A DNA stretch of 64,000 bases from Sepioteuthis lessoniana (taxonomy: Eukaryota; Mollusca; Cephalopoda; Myopsida; Loliginidae), in the NCBI GenBank assembly GCA_963585895.1, contig CAUZXS010005791.1, forward strand, positions 363,009 to 427,008. The letters run 5' to 3'. Shown piece by piece: positions 33,755 through 44,330 of this stretch. The notes under the pieces were generated by a model. It was not told the DNA's origin. It saw only the letters and a program-made list of their open reading frames with translations, and searched no databases. The first letter of the stretch is position 1; each line of letters begins with the position of its first letter. Made by a program: the position numbers and the translations under genes.

Positions 33755-34430
33755 GTTGGCTGGTTGGTTGGTTTTTATGGCATATCAACCTTTGTAGGTT
33801 ATTTAACGCCAAATCCATTTTTATGAAAGTAGTTCTATTTCAAATAATTCAGTTTAGCATAAGTACGCAGTTTAAATGTTAGTACAGATTAATTGTGAAA
33901 AAACATTTCTATTTCAAGCTATTCAGTTTAGTCAAGCAGATCTAATTCAGCTAATTCAGTTTAGTATAGGTTCAGATTTTGTTTACACACAGTTAAATGT
34001 CAAAACAGTTCTATATTAAACAATTCAGTTTAGTGTAAGTACATTTTCAATGTCAAAAAACAGTTCCATTTCAAATAATTCAGTTTAGCATAAGGACGCA
34101 GTTTAGATGTCAGTGCACTGTTTATTTTTTTGGTCAAACAGTTCTAATTCAGATAATTCAGTTTAGCGTAAGCACGCAGTTTAAATGTAAGTACAGTTTA
34201 ATTGTCAAAAACATTTCCATTTCAAGCTATTCAGTTTAGTCAAACAATTCAGTTTAGCATAAGTATACCGTTAGTTCTATTTAACCCATAGATAGGGCTC
34301 TGCCAGGTACTACCATGCCAGGCCAAAGTGGCCCTGGGAGCGATGGCAATGAAAAGGTGCTCCGCATTCCCCAAAGCTCCAGCATTACTGGAAACTCACC
34401 ATCAGATTGTTTAGTGTCATATCCAGGAAA
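33755..34430 (-). mobile_element. (CCAA)n-tail retroposon, copy D
   Basis: It begins, in plus coordinates, with the inverted tail (TTGGTTGGTTTTTATGGCAT) and continues through the unit array to a head cut at about 34,430 (CACCATCAGATTGTTTAGTG). The 5' end of the head is missing. Confidence 0.8.
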
Positions 34431-35157
34431 ATCAGATCAACTAAATGCAGAGATTACTTTGGACGTTCGTTCATCTTTATTTTTAGTGTACAGTTTGTGA
34501 TTTTTTTTAAAAACGAGTTTACTTTCGGGCGTTGATGTTATAGCAACCGTTTCTTGATGTTGCGTAATCTCACTGGAATGGTGGTTCCGCGTGTATTTCA
34601 TTCATGTTGAAATCCCTTCTGTATCTGTCGTCTATTCGGTCGTTTTCCTTCAGTTTTTTCTTTTTTATGCGTTACTGCACTTAAGCACTCCAGACAAACG
34701 TCATATATAACTCTGCAGGAAGATGTTATTTGTTGATCAATGGGGCCCTCAAGATGGGTGGCGAGTAAAAAAAGAAGGCTCCTGGTCTAAGTTTGTCCAA
34801 GTAGCTGTCTGATTACCCTTGGGCCACTAAATTCTTGGCTTGCTAGTAATGTCTCCAGGACGCTGACACTCAGCAATGGGATCCTGAACACTGGGGTGGG
34901 GCATTCCTGATTCATAAGCCCATCATTCGATTTATATTCTCCGGTAGGAGAATTACGTTGTTTGCACCGGCGTGCCTCTCTGCCGGAATCACACGTTGTA
35001 GCCGGGTACATATCTATATCGTTACCGTATGAGCAAGTATGATGGGTAACATATTCTCCCTCTCCGCTACAGACACAAACATCCTGATTAATAACTAATT
35101 CAACTTGTGAAAAATATAGAAGATGCGTAAGATGATAAAGTAGTAAGACATCTATAC
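34431..35157. other. Unassigned stretch
   Basis: Mixed-composition DNA with no element or gene recognised. A 74-codon minus frame (35,011-34,787) has no known domain. Confidence 0.4.
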
Positions 35158-35790
35158 GGTTGGTTGGTTGGTTGAATGGTTGGTTGGATTTTATGGCGTA
35201 TCAACATTTGTAGGTTATTTAACGCCAAATCCATTATTATGCAAACAATCAATTCTATTTCAAATAATTCAGTTTAGCATAAGTACGCAGTTTAAATGTA
35301 AGCACAATTCGATTGTCAAAAATATTTCTATTTCAAGCTATTCAGTTTAGTCAAGCAGTTCGAATTCAGTTTAGTATAAGTACATATTTTTTTTACACAC
35401 AGTTAAATGTCAAAATAGTTTTATATTAAACAAATCAGTTGAGAAAAAGCACAGTTTCAATGTCAAAAGACAGTTCCATTTCAAATAACTCAGTTTAGCA
35501 TAAGCACACAGTTTAAATGTAAGTAGGGTTTAATTGTCAAAAACATTTCTATTTCAAGCTATTCAGTTTAGTCAAACAATTCAGTTTAGCATAAGTATGC
35601 TGTTATTTCTATTTAACCCATATATAGGGCCCTATCAGGTGGTACCATTCCAAGCCAGAGTGAACCTGGGAACAATGACAGTGACGGGGTGCTCCACATT
35701 CCCCAAAGCTCCAGCATCACTCATTGGGATGGGTTTTACCCCTCTGCAGAGGTACAGTCAGTGTATTCTATAGCCCCAGCCAACTGGGCA
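35158..35790 (-). mobile_element. (CCAA)n-tail retroposon, copy E
   Basis: The inverted tail (TTGGTTGGTTGG, GGCGTATCAACATTTGTAGG) is followed by the unit array and a head that ends CAGCCAACTGGGC at about 35,787. The copy appears to have a complete 5' end. A type 2 SINE abuts it. Confidence 0.8.
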
Positions 35791-35792
35791 AG

Positions 35793-35946
35793 ACAGTAGT
35801 GGTACTATTTAGCCGATAGCTGGGAGGATAAGGGGGTTTACACCTTTCTCTTGCCCGAAAGTGAACGTAATAGCGCGACTGGAGTACGAACTTGCTTACT
35901 ACGATTCCGCAGTCCATCGCTTTAACCATCATACCCCGAGGACACC
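35793..35946 (-). mobile_element. tRNA-headed SINE, type 2, head and body
   Basis: In minus sense: GTCCTCGGGGTATGATGG (A-box region), CAAGTTCGTACTCCAGTC (B box), GTGCCATTACG-like and CCCAGCTATCGGCTAAATAG. It ends exactly against copy E rather than in its own hairpin tail. Confidence 0.7.
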
Positions 35947-36239
35947 CCCCATCTGTACACTGTTGGAATATATGCTTGTATGACACTTATGCCATACTTT
36001 GAGTCCACATAACTAGAGCCCAGTGAAAAGCATAACAAGATTACTGAGGAATAAGAAAAACAACAGATTTTATTTTAGAGTTGCTACTCTTCGACTTTTA
36101 CTGTCAAAAGATACCTACAAGTCATCAGAGGTTGATGTTAGAGCTTCTTTCTCCTGTTTTGATTTTGGAGTTAACTTCTATTCGAAGGGATGCTTTGATC
36201 ATGGCTTTGTCATTAGGCTGCAGCCCCTTCTATGCCTAC

Positions 36240-36300
36240 AATATATATATATATATATATAATAAATGAATATATATTAGGTATATATATTTAATTCATG
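36240..36300. repeat. (TA)n microsatellite at a PLE remnant
   Basis: TA runs at 36,241-36,261 and near 36,268-36,289 flank an AT-rich stretch before the hammerhead-like motif. Confidence 0.85.
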
Positions 36301-36308
36301 GAATCTAG

Positions 36309-36363
36309 ACAGCGACCCTTGGGTTTCATGGAGTTTTTGGCAAAACAACAATCATCAGGCAGT
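36309..36363 (-). ncRNA. Hammerhead-ribozyme-like motif, copy 1 of a tandem pair
   Basis: In minus sense ACTGC is followed by CTGATGA, a GTTTTGCCAAAAAC stem II, GAAA, then ACCC/GGGT (stem III with a 2-nt loop), C, and GCTGT. Stem I has one mismatch relative to copy 2 (GCTGT for GCAGT). Very short stem III is typical of PLE and retrozyme hammerheads. Confidence 0.55.
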
Positions 36364-36504
36364 TAACTAAATGAAATGAATCGAAAATCGAAAACATACA
36401 ATCAAAAAACTGTTGGAATTTAGTAGGAATCTTTACGTGTGATTGTAAATGTGTAAGGATGTGTGTTTGTGTGGGTTATAGTTGCGTATTATTGTGTGCA
36501 TGTG

Positions 36505-37109
36505 CTTTAATCAAACAGGCAACATCTCCACACTAAACGGTAGCACTCTGAAACTAGTCGACAATTTCGCCTACCTAGGGAGCAGTGTCTCATCAACCGA
36601 GATAGACATCAACACGCGTCTAGCAAAGTCATGGATAGCTATAAATAGACTATCGGTCATATGGAAGTCAGACCTGACTGATGAAATGAAGTGCAGTTTC
36701 TTCTAAGCAGCGATCGTGTCGATACTGCTATATAGATGCACTACATGGAGCTGACTAAACAGACGGAGAAAAGGCTTGACGGCAATTACGCAAGAATGCT
36801 GCGATCAATATTGAACAAGTCCTGGAGGCAGCAGAAGCTATACTGCCACCTACCACCCATCACGAAAACTATCAAAATTAAACGAATCAGACACGCAGGA
36901 CACTTCTAGAGAAGTAGGGACGAGCTCGTGAGTGATGTACTCCTGTAGACCACTTTACAGCAAAGGCATGACGTCCAGCTCGAACCTACATACAGCAGCC
37001 TTGTGCTGATACGGGATGTAGCCCTGAGGATCTGCCGAAAGCAATAGACGATAGGGAGGTATAGCAAGAGAGGGTCAGAAATATCCGTGCTGATAGCGCA
37101 ACATGATGA

Positions 37110-37110
<1 letters not shown>
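36505..37110 (+). mobile_element. RTE-like LINE 3' piece
   Basis: The plus strand encodes, with several breaks, CFNQTGNISTLNGSTLKLVD, AYLGSSVSSTEIDINTRLAK, SVIWKSDLTDEMKCSFF and degraded C-terminal sequence, ending in ATGATGATGATA. It lies between two hammerhead-like motifs in the same orientation, so it probably inserted between them. Confidence 0.8.
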
Positions 37111-37163
<53 letters not shown>

Positions 37164-37315
37164 TATATATATATATATATATATATATTTAATTAATAAA
37201 ATTTAGACTGCGACCGCTGGGTTTCATGGAGTTTTTTGCAAAACAACAATCATCAGGCAGTTCAGAAAATGCTTTGACACAAATGCACAAAGCGATTTAG
37301 TGACAACCAACACTG

Positions 37316-37365
<50 letters not shown>
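37111..37365. repeat. (TA)n microsatellites
   Basis: Long TA runs at about 37,112-37,158, 37,165-37,188 and 37,319-37,364 surround the second hammerhead-like motif. Confidence 0.9.
37207..37261 (-). ncRNA. Hammerhead-ribozyme-like motif, copy 2
   Basis: Minus sense: ACTGC at 37,261-37,257, CTGATGA at 37,256-37,250, stem II built on GTTTT/AAAAC, GAAA, stem III ACC/GGT with a CAGC loop, then C (37,212) and GCAGT (37,211-37,207). ACTGC and GCAGT pair perfectly as stem I. All core nucleotides match the hammerhead consensus. It is the best-formed motif in the window. Confidence 0.6.
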
Positions 37366-37368
<3 letters not shown>

Positions 37369-37629
37369 GTGTGTATGTGCACCCTGAGTATGATTATCAT
37401 CCTTATTGACAATGTAAACGTATGGTTGCAGCCACATCCCAATGTATTCAGGATATATCAGTTAACTGCATCTGGTGGTGAAGCTCCGATCAAATTCTGG
37501 ACCTCTGTGAATGTGGAGTCAAATATTCATTGCTTTTACTCTTAGTTCCACTCTGTCCCAGAATAATATCGGTTAGAGTCTCATCCATAGATTAAAATCA
37601 TGCTGAAATACCTTAATACATTAGCTTGT
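37366..37629. other. Unassigned stretch
   Basis: It contains a possible decayed retroposon head (CATCTGGTGGTGAAGCTCCG, GTTCCACTCTGTCCC, TTAGAGTCTCATCCATAGAT, about 37,465-37,590), but the match is loose. Confidence 0.35.
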
Positions 37630-38305
37630 TATCATCATCAAAGTGCCTTCAGCAAGGAATTCTTCCCTTGACTATCTACTGTCATTCATCCGTGTCAGCC
37701 ATCTCTCTTGGTAGGTCCTCTAAGCGGTATTCAGTGTCCGCACAGATTCAGTTATAAGTTTTTGAAGACCGACCAAAACTGTATGTCAATGCGTAGGAGT
37801 CCATACGAGCTCATCCTTACTTCATCAGCAGTATCCAACATCTCTTTTTCATCTTATTTGGATAGTTTATGTGATGGACGGTAAATAGCCGAACAGTCGT
37901 TTTGTAAACTGTTGGTTCCAGGATTTGTTTAAAACCGCATATAGCATCTTTGCATAGTTCCCAAATAGCTTTTTCTCCAAGCGTTTCGGTAGAGTCTAAG
38001 TGGTGTAACCATAAAGTAGTACTGACACGGGTACATCTAGGTAGAATTCGCATTTTATTTCATCCGAGAGATCAGATTTACATATGGTCGTTAACCTATC
38101 TATAGCACTCCATGCTTTACCGATATCCATTTAACATCACCTTCATTAAGTAGATATAATATTGCTAGTAAGGTATATGAACTAGTCTACTGATTTCAGA
38201 GGGTTGCCATTTAATGACTGGAGGGTACCATCTTGATTAAAATACAGGAACTCTATTTTATCAGAGTTCACGTAGAGACTAATGCTTCTGCTTGTTGCTC
38301 CAGAT
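37630..38305 (-). mobile_element. Old divergent RTE-like LINE fragment
   Basis: The minus strand follows the same order as the other RTE-like copies but with many changes: a FNQDG..LNGNPLKSVD-like start near 38,250, then I-YGVTTYT-like sequence, and GPTKRD near the 3' end, with a decayed GAT patch at about 37,633-37,640. It is older than the 19.1-kb copy. Confidence 0.6.
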
Positions 38306-38313
38306 GTGCAGCA

Positions 38314-38772
38314 TTGCCCAGTAGGGGTGGGGCTGTAGAATACGTCGACTGCACCTCTGCAGAGGGGTAAGACGTCCCCAATGAGTGTCCTAGATATAAC
38401 ACTAAACAGTCTGATGGTGAGGTTCCAGTAATGCAGGGGCTTTGGGGAATACGGACCACTCCTTCATTGCCATTGCTCTCAGGTCCACTGTGGTCCGGCA
38501 TGGTAGCATAAATAAGTATGAATTGTTTGACTAAACTGTATAGCTTGAAATAGAAATGTTTTTGACAATTAAACCGTACTTACAATTAAAATGCGTGCTT
38601 ATACTAAACTGAATTAATTGAAATTGAACTGTTTTTTGACATTGAAACTCTACTTAGACTAAACTAATTTGTTTAATAGAGAACTGTTTTGACATTTAGC
38701 AGTAGAACGTCTTGAGTAAATTGAATAGCTTAAAATAGAAATGTTTTTCACATTTAAACTGCGTATTTATGT
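38314..38772 (+). mobile_element. (CCAA)n-tail retroposon, copy F (3' part missing)
   Basis: Head from CCCAGTAGGGGTGGGGCTG at 38,317, then the unit array to about 38,772, where it meets an inverted copy. No hairpin tail or CCAA is present. Confidence 0.75.
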
Positions 38773-39244
38773 TAAACTGAATTTCACTTTAGTATAAGTA
38801 CAGATTTTATTTACACATAGTTAATTGTCAAAATAGTTTTATGTTAAACAATTCAGTTTAGTGTAAATACAGTTTCAATGTCAAAAAACAGTTCTATTTC
38901 AAATAACTCAGTTTAGCATAAGCACGCAGTTTAAATGTAAGTACGGTTTGTTAAAAACATTTCTATTTCAAGCTATTCAGTTCAGTCAAACAATTCAGTT
39001 TAGCATAAGTATGCCGTTAGTTCTTTTTAACCCTATCAGGTGCTACCATTCCAAGCCAGTGTGGACCTGGGAGCAATGACATTGACAGGGTGCTCCGCAT
39101 TCCCCAAAGCTCCAGCATTACTTGAACCTCAACATCAGATTGTTTAGTGTCCTATCCATGACACTCGTTGGTGGTGGTGGGGGACTTACTCCTCTGCAAA
39201 GGTGCCGTTGGTGTTTTCTACAGTCCCAGCCGACTGGGCAAGTA
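38773..39244 (-). mobile_element. (CCAA)n-tail retroposon, copy F' (inverted to F)
   Basis: The unit array starts directly at the junction with copy F and runs into a head ending CAGCCGACTGGGC at about 39,238. The two tail-less copies face away from each other, giving an inverted repeat of nearly 930 bp. Confidence 0.75.
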
Positions 39245-39276
39245 TGTGTGTGTGTGTATGTGTGTGTGTGTGTTTT
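39245..39276. repeat. (GT)n microsatellite
   Basis: GT repeats interrupted by GTAT and TTTT. Confidence 0.85.
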
Positions 39277-39289
39277 TGTGGAGGCACAT

Positions 39290-39418
39290 AAGCGTGGTGT
39301 AATGGACACCGTAACTCGAATTCAAATCATAGACGAGGCTGTTTACGTTTCATTTCGCATTAATGCCCTTGCAAAAGGCATGAATCCATCTCTCTCTCCT
39401 CCAACTTTGGGTAAATAG
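39290..39418 (+). mobile_element. tRNA-headed SINE, type 2
   Basis: Plus strand: GCGTGGTGTAATGGACACCG (A box) and ACTCGAATTCAAATCATAGA (B-box-like), followed by GCATTAATGCCCTTGCAAAA, GGCATGAATCCATC and CCAACTTTGGGTAAATAG. It is cut before the hairpin tail. Confidence 0.65.
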
Positions 39419-39439
39419 AAGTTCATTTAGTATTTTTCA

Positions 39440-39485
39440 GCCTTTTGATGAGAACTGATAAGGTCGAAACAGCTGTCCAGTGGTT
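39440..39485 (+). ncRNA. Hammerhead-like motif, degraded
   Basis: TTGATGA at about 39,443-39,449, then GAACTGATAAGGTC, GAAAC and AGCTGTC. The consensus first core base C is replaced by T. ACA/TGT could form stem III. PLE origin is inferred. Confidence 0.35.
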
Positions 39486-39951
39486 CCGTATATCATGCGC
39501 AGTGCTTGCCGGATTGTCTGGACATTGTAATTCAATTCATAGTATATAATTCCATGTATACTTATACAATTTTATCTTTAATTTCAGATTTTCACCCTGT
39601 AGATTTTGGTAGTGATTAATACCTAATAATTTTCATTTTGAAGAAATGATAAAATCCTGGTATCTTTGATTTCAAAGAAAATTAGCGTTTTATAAATGAT
39701 TGTTAACGGTGTACTTATTTGTGGGTGATTCGGTAAATAACAGATAATATTCGTTTTAATATGTTTAACAAGGAATTATGAAATCCTGATTGCTTTGGTT
39801 TAGAAGAAAATTAAATTGTGATTTAAAAAAAACTGTCAGATGTGAATTTATATATACGTAATACTGTCTTTGAACAAGCCCCAAATCTGTTTTTATTATT
39901 TATAATTAATGAATTTGAGCAGACATGATCCAAATAAACTTCCAAATCGTA
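39486..39951. other. Unassigned AT-rich stretch
   Basis: No gene or element is recognised. Confidence 0.4.
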
Positions 39952-40552
39952 ATTGCCCAGTCGGCTGGGGATATAGAATACACTGACTACATCTCTGCAG
40001 AGGGGTAACGCCCCCCCCACCAACAAGTGTCATGGATATAACACTAAACAACCCGATGGAGAGGTTCCCGTAATCTGGAGCTTTGGGGAATGCGGAGTAC
40101 CCCTTCATTGCCATTGCTCCCAGGTCCACTGTGGCCCGAAGTGGTAGCACCTGATAGGGCCCTATCAATGGGTTAAATAGAACTAACGGCACACTTATGC
40201 TAAACTGAATTGTTTAATTAAACTGAATAGAAATGTCTTTAACAATTAAACTGTACTTACATTTAAACTGCCTGCTTATGCTAAACTGAAATGTTTGAGA
40301 TGGAACTGTTTTTTGACATTGAAACTGTATTTGCATTAAACTGAATTGTTTGATATAGAACTATTTTGACATTTAACTGCTTCCCTAAACTGATTCACTA
40401 AACTGATTAGCTTGAAATAGAAATGTTTTTCACATTTAAACTGCGTACTTATGCTAAACTGAATTATTTGAAATAGAACTATTTTCATAAAAATGGATTT
40501 AGCGTTAAAAAACCTACAAAGGTTGATATGCCATAAAATCCAACCAACCAAA
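39952..40552 (+). mobile_element. (CCAA)n-tail retroposon, monomeric copy G
   Basis: One head (TTGCCCAGTCGGCTGGGGAT at about 39,953), the unit array, and the full tail AGCGTTAAAAAACCTACAAA, GGTTGATATGCC, then a short CCAA run. At about 600 bp it is a good example of the monomeric form. Confidence 0.85.
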
Positions 40553-40754
40553 TCAACTAATATAATGTACCTGTTGATGTTTCTGCTTACAATCACCATC
40601 TACACAGCAATCATCTAATAGTTATGCTAAAGGGCTAAATGAATGTTTTTGAAAAGCTTCGGCTTTATAGTGCTCTAACAAAGATATTGAGCTCCGAAGA
40701 AGGAGCAACCTAAATTTCTTACCTTGTAAATGTTAATTATGATTTGATACAAGG

Positions 40755-41633
40755 TCAATTTTTGGTTTCTTCGTTTAATGGCATATCAACCTTCGTAGGT
40801 TATTTAATGCCAGAGCCATTCTCCTAGAAGAACAGTAGTGATACTATTTAATCCATAGGTGGGGTTAATTTTTAAGTAGAGTATAGCGAGTTTGAGTTCA
40901 GAGTATTCTTTCTTGTATGCAGGTTGACATACCAAGGCTAAAGGATAGTCAACCCAACTATTTACCCATCGATTTGATGGTTTGGTTGGTAGGGTTTTAT
41001 GGCATATCAACCTTTGTATGTTATTTAACGCCAAATCCATTTTTATGTAAATGTAAGTACGCAGTTTAAATTTGACAAACATTTCTATTTCAAGTTATTC
41101 AGTTTATTCAAGCAGCTCTACTGTAAAATGTCAAAACAGTTCTATATTAAACAATTCAATTTAGTGTAAGTACAGTTTCAATGTCAAAAAACAGTTCAAT
41201 TTCAAATAATTCAGTTTAGCATAAGCACGCTGTTTAAATGTAAGTACGGTTTCAGTTTAGCATAAGTATGCCGTTAGTTTTATTAAACCCATAGATAGGG
41301 CCCAATCAGATGCTACCTCACCGGGCCACAGTGGACCCGGGAGTAATGGCAATGAAGGGGTGCTCGTATTCCCCAAAGCCCCAGCATTACTGGAACCTCA
41401 CCATCAGATTGTTTAGTGTCATATACAGGACACTCATTGGGGGTGTCTTACCCCACTGCGGAGGTGCAGTCTGTGTATTCTACAGCCCCAACCGACTGGA
41501 CAACCATCGATTCGAGGCGGCCTGAGATGGATTCTTTCTCAAGAATATTCACGTGAAATAAAACACCAGCAGACTCGTCCAGGGTTTGAACCTGACTTTT
41601 CAAGCTCATTTTCTAAAACGATTAGCGTTTATG

Positions 41634-41640
<7 letters not shown>
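40755..41640 (-). mobile_element. tRNA-headed SINE, type 2, long copy split by copy H
   Basis: The hairpin tail is at 40,766-40,820 (ATGGCATATCAACCTTCGTA, then TTATTTAATGCCAGAGCC). The body runs to 40,965. After copy H it resumes at 41,513 and reaches a tRNA-like head at about 41,570-41,640, with AGGTTCAAACCCTGG (B box) in minus sense. Body segments match 56,870-57,100. Confidence 0.6.
40975..41503 (-). mobile_element. (CCAA)n-tail retroposon, copy H, with target duplication
   Basis: The tail (TTTGGTTGGTAGGG, GGCATATCAACC) starts just after CCATCGATT (40,966-40,974) and the head ends ACCGACTGGACAA just before CCATCGATT (41,504-41,512). The 9-bp duplication defines both ends. The unit array is shorter than in other copies. 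Confidence 0.85.

Positions 41641-41682
<42 letters not shown>
41637..41682. repeat. (TA)n microsatellite
   Basis: About 23 TA units. Confidence 0.95.
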
Positions 41683-41683
<1 letters not shown>

Positions 41684-42505
41684 CATGATAATTTATGGAA
41701 ACAGACCCAACTAGATACATGAAAGGATCGAGAATAGTGTACAGTTAATGAAATATGAGAACCAATACGCGATAAATATCAACCGAGTGAATCTGACAGG
41801 TATGAAAAGATAGCTATGAATAGGCAGTGATTGATCGTGGTGCATAAAATCTTATCACAACATTTACCTAAATATTTTTATAGTTAAAAGAAGATAAGCT
41901 TAGAAACAAAATGAGATAAATATACAAGTATTCAGAATTGTTGTGAATATGATCTGATAACGGAGATCATGTGCCTGTAACTGAAAGTACGTCACTACCG
42001 ATATCACAATTCCCTTAGTTATTGATGTCAAATTATCAATGATTTTATTTTTCTTTAAGTCTGAATTGTATTATAATATCAATACTGTTGACCTTATCTA
42101 ATATTTGTCTCTGCCTCCCACCAGACAGGACTTGACACAAGGTCAATGACGCGAAGGTTAGTTTATTGTAGGGGTTAAGGGTCGGGGAAGGTCTAGCACA
42201 AACTAACGCTTGAGTTCTGTTGGTATATGCAGGTGGAAGACAGAAACAAATATTGCCCAACTGGAGGTAACCCAGCCGAAGCTAGGGGGCTTTCGGCATG
42301 GACTCTTCCACTGATCATGAGATACATCGTCCAGCATTAATGCCAGACGGCCCAACTAAAGAGCCAGGGCGCAAGGCAAAATTAGGGTTACCTGCGGGCA
42401 AATAACATGCAATTGTTTTTATATATACAACCCAACAGTGGTTTTCAGTGTGAATGGGAGGCTAATTTACATACTGATATCGAAAAATTGATTTTAATAA
42501 ACATT
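41683..42505. other. Unassigned stretch with a dispersed repeat
   Basis: 42,098-42,190 matches 1,968-2,050. The rest, including GCCAGACGGCCCAACTAAAG near 42,340, is unassigned. No coding frame is recognised. Confidence 0.4.
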
Positions 42506-43412
42506 TGTTTGGTTTTGGTTGGTTGGTTGGATTTTTTATGGCATATCAACCTTTGTAGGTTATTTAATGCCAAATCCATTTTTATGTAAATAATCAGTTC
42601 TATCTAAAACAATTTAGTTCAGCATAAGCACACAGTTTGAATGTAAATACAGTTTAATGGTCAAAAACATTTCAATTTCTTGCTATTCAGTTTAGTCAAG
42701 CAGTTCTAATTCAGCTAATTCAGTTTAGTATAAGTACAGATTTTCTTTACACACAGTTCAAAACAGTTCAATATACAACAATTCAGTTTAATGTAAGTAC
42801 AGTTTCAATGTGAAAAACAGTTCTATTTCAAATAACTCAGTTTAGCATAAGCACGCAGTTTAAATGTAAGTACGGTTTAATAGTCAAAAACATTTCTATT
42901 TCAAGCTATTCAGTTCAGTCAAACAGTTCAGTTTAGCGTAAGTATGCTGTTAATTCTATCTCACCAATATAAGGTGTTACTACGCCGGGCCAGAATGGAC
43001 CTGAGAGCAATGGCAATGAAGGGGTGCTCCGTATTCCCCAAAGCCCCAGCATTACTGGGACCTCACCATCAGACTGTTTAGTGTCATATACAGGACACTC
43101 ATTGGGGGGTCTTACCCCTCTGCAGAGGTGCAGTCAGTGTATTCTACAACCCCAGCCGACTGGGCAATTCAAAACAGTTTCCTTTCAGATAATTCAGTTT
43201 AGCCAAAGTACACAGTTTAGACGTCAAAACAGTTCTATTTCAAGCAATTCAGTTTAGCATAAGTACGCAGTTTAAATTCAAAAATCAGTATTGTGAAGAA
43301 AGCACGGTTTAGTTCTATTTAACCCATAGATAGAACCCTTATCAGGTGCTACCACTCCGGGTCGTATTCTATATGCTGGGGCATATTCTATAGCCCCAGC
43401 CGACTGGGTAAT
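42506..43412 (-). mobile_element. (CCAA)n-tail retroposon, dimeric copy I
   Basis: The inverted tail at 42,516-42,585 is followed by the unit array and a first head ending at about 43,167. An array linker and a shortened second head follow, ending CAGCCGACTGGGTAA at about 43,411. The two-head order matches copies A and L. Confidence 0.8.
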
Positions 43413-43639
43413 TGTTTGGTTTTATTTTAATAAATATGATAAAAAATGTCGTCGATAGATCTTAAAAGACATCCATTAAAAAAAAAAGCTAATTTTATTC
43501 TTTACTTTCAAATTTAGTTAAATATGTAAATTAGGAAAATTTAGTGATGAAAGTTTTGAGCAATAGGAAGAGCAAGAACCCAAGCTTTTCTATTCTTCGA
43601 TTATACCAGCCACCAGTTTCAAATAAGGTTCATGCACAA

Positions 43640-43850
43640 ATCTATGAGACGTTGCTTAATAATTTTTATCATTAAGGGTTTTCGGACTATTGTCTTCATC
43701 TTTATTGATTTTTTTTCACAACGTTTCGGTCGATATGTCCTCCGGCCTTCTTCAGGTGTTTGTTGAACTCGGGAACCTTCATGGAACTTCGAACTACGTC
43801 CTTTATTGAATCCACGGGGGTCACCTGTTCTGATTCCGTTAGCCATAACT
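43640..43850 (-). mobile_element. Penelope-like terminal repeat
   Basis: Minus sense: GGTGACCCCCGTGGATTCAA, AAACACCTGAAGAAGGCCGG, CATATCGACCGAAACGTTGT, then CAATAAAGATGAAGACAATA. The CTGAAGA..CCGAAACG pair resembles a degenerate hammerhead core. A near-identical block lies inverted at 44,150-44,330. Confidence 0.65.
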
Positions 43851-44039
43851 GCTGGACTATCGATTGTTATGAATTCGATCTCGGATTAATTCCTGCTGTA
43901 ATCTTTTTGCTACTTTCCGCGCCCTCCTAGAATTAACTGGGATTTTTTATTGATAAGACTGGTGGAACTAGCTTGAGGGCTCGGCATCTGCATAGGAATG
44001 TGAGATGGTTCGTCATTCGTGCCAGAAGGACACATAGCA

Positions 44040-44140
44040 TAACGGTTATAGGCGTTGGTTCCCTAAGCTTCAATGGAGATAATCATTTGGAGGTTGCAGG
44101 TTCAACCCTGACTGCAGGCGAGTAACAATACAGGAATACT
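44040..44140 (+). mobile_element. tRNA-like sequence with A and B boxes
   Basis: TAGCATAACGGTT fits the A box and GGTTCAACCCT the B box, about 65 nt apart. The spacing is longer than in an intronless tRNA. No clean acceptor stem was found, so it is more likely a SINE head or tRNA relic than a working tRNA gene. Confidence 0.4.
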
Positions 44141-44149
44141 TAACACTTG

Positions 44150-44330
44150 TACCCGGTTATGGCTACCGGAATCAGAACAGGCGACTTCCGTGAATTCAAT
44201 AAAAGACGTAGTTCGAAGTTCCCTGAAGGTTCCAGAGTTCAACAAACACCTGAAGAAGGCCGGAGGACATATCGGCCGAAACGTTATGGAAATAACAATA
44301 AAGATGAAGAAAACCTCAATATTTTAGAAT
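44150..44330 (+). mobile_element. Penelope-like terminal repeat, inverted partner
   Basis: Plus sense: GAATCAGAACAGGCGACTTC, AACACCTGAAGAAGGCCGGA, CATATCGGCCGAAACGTTAT, AATAAAGATGAAG. It continues straight into the foldback element at 44,305. Confidence 0.65.
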
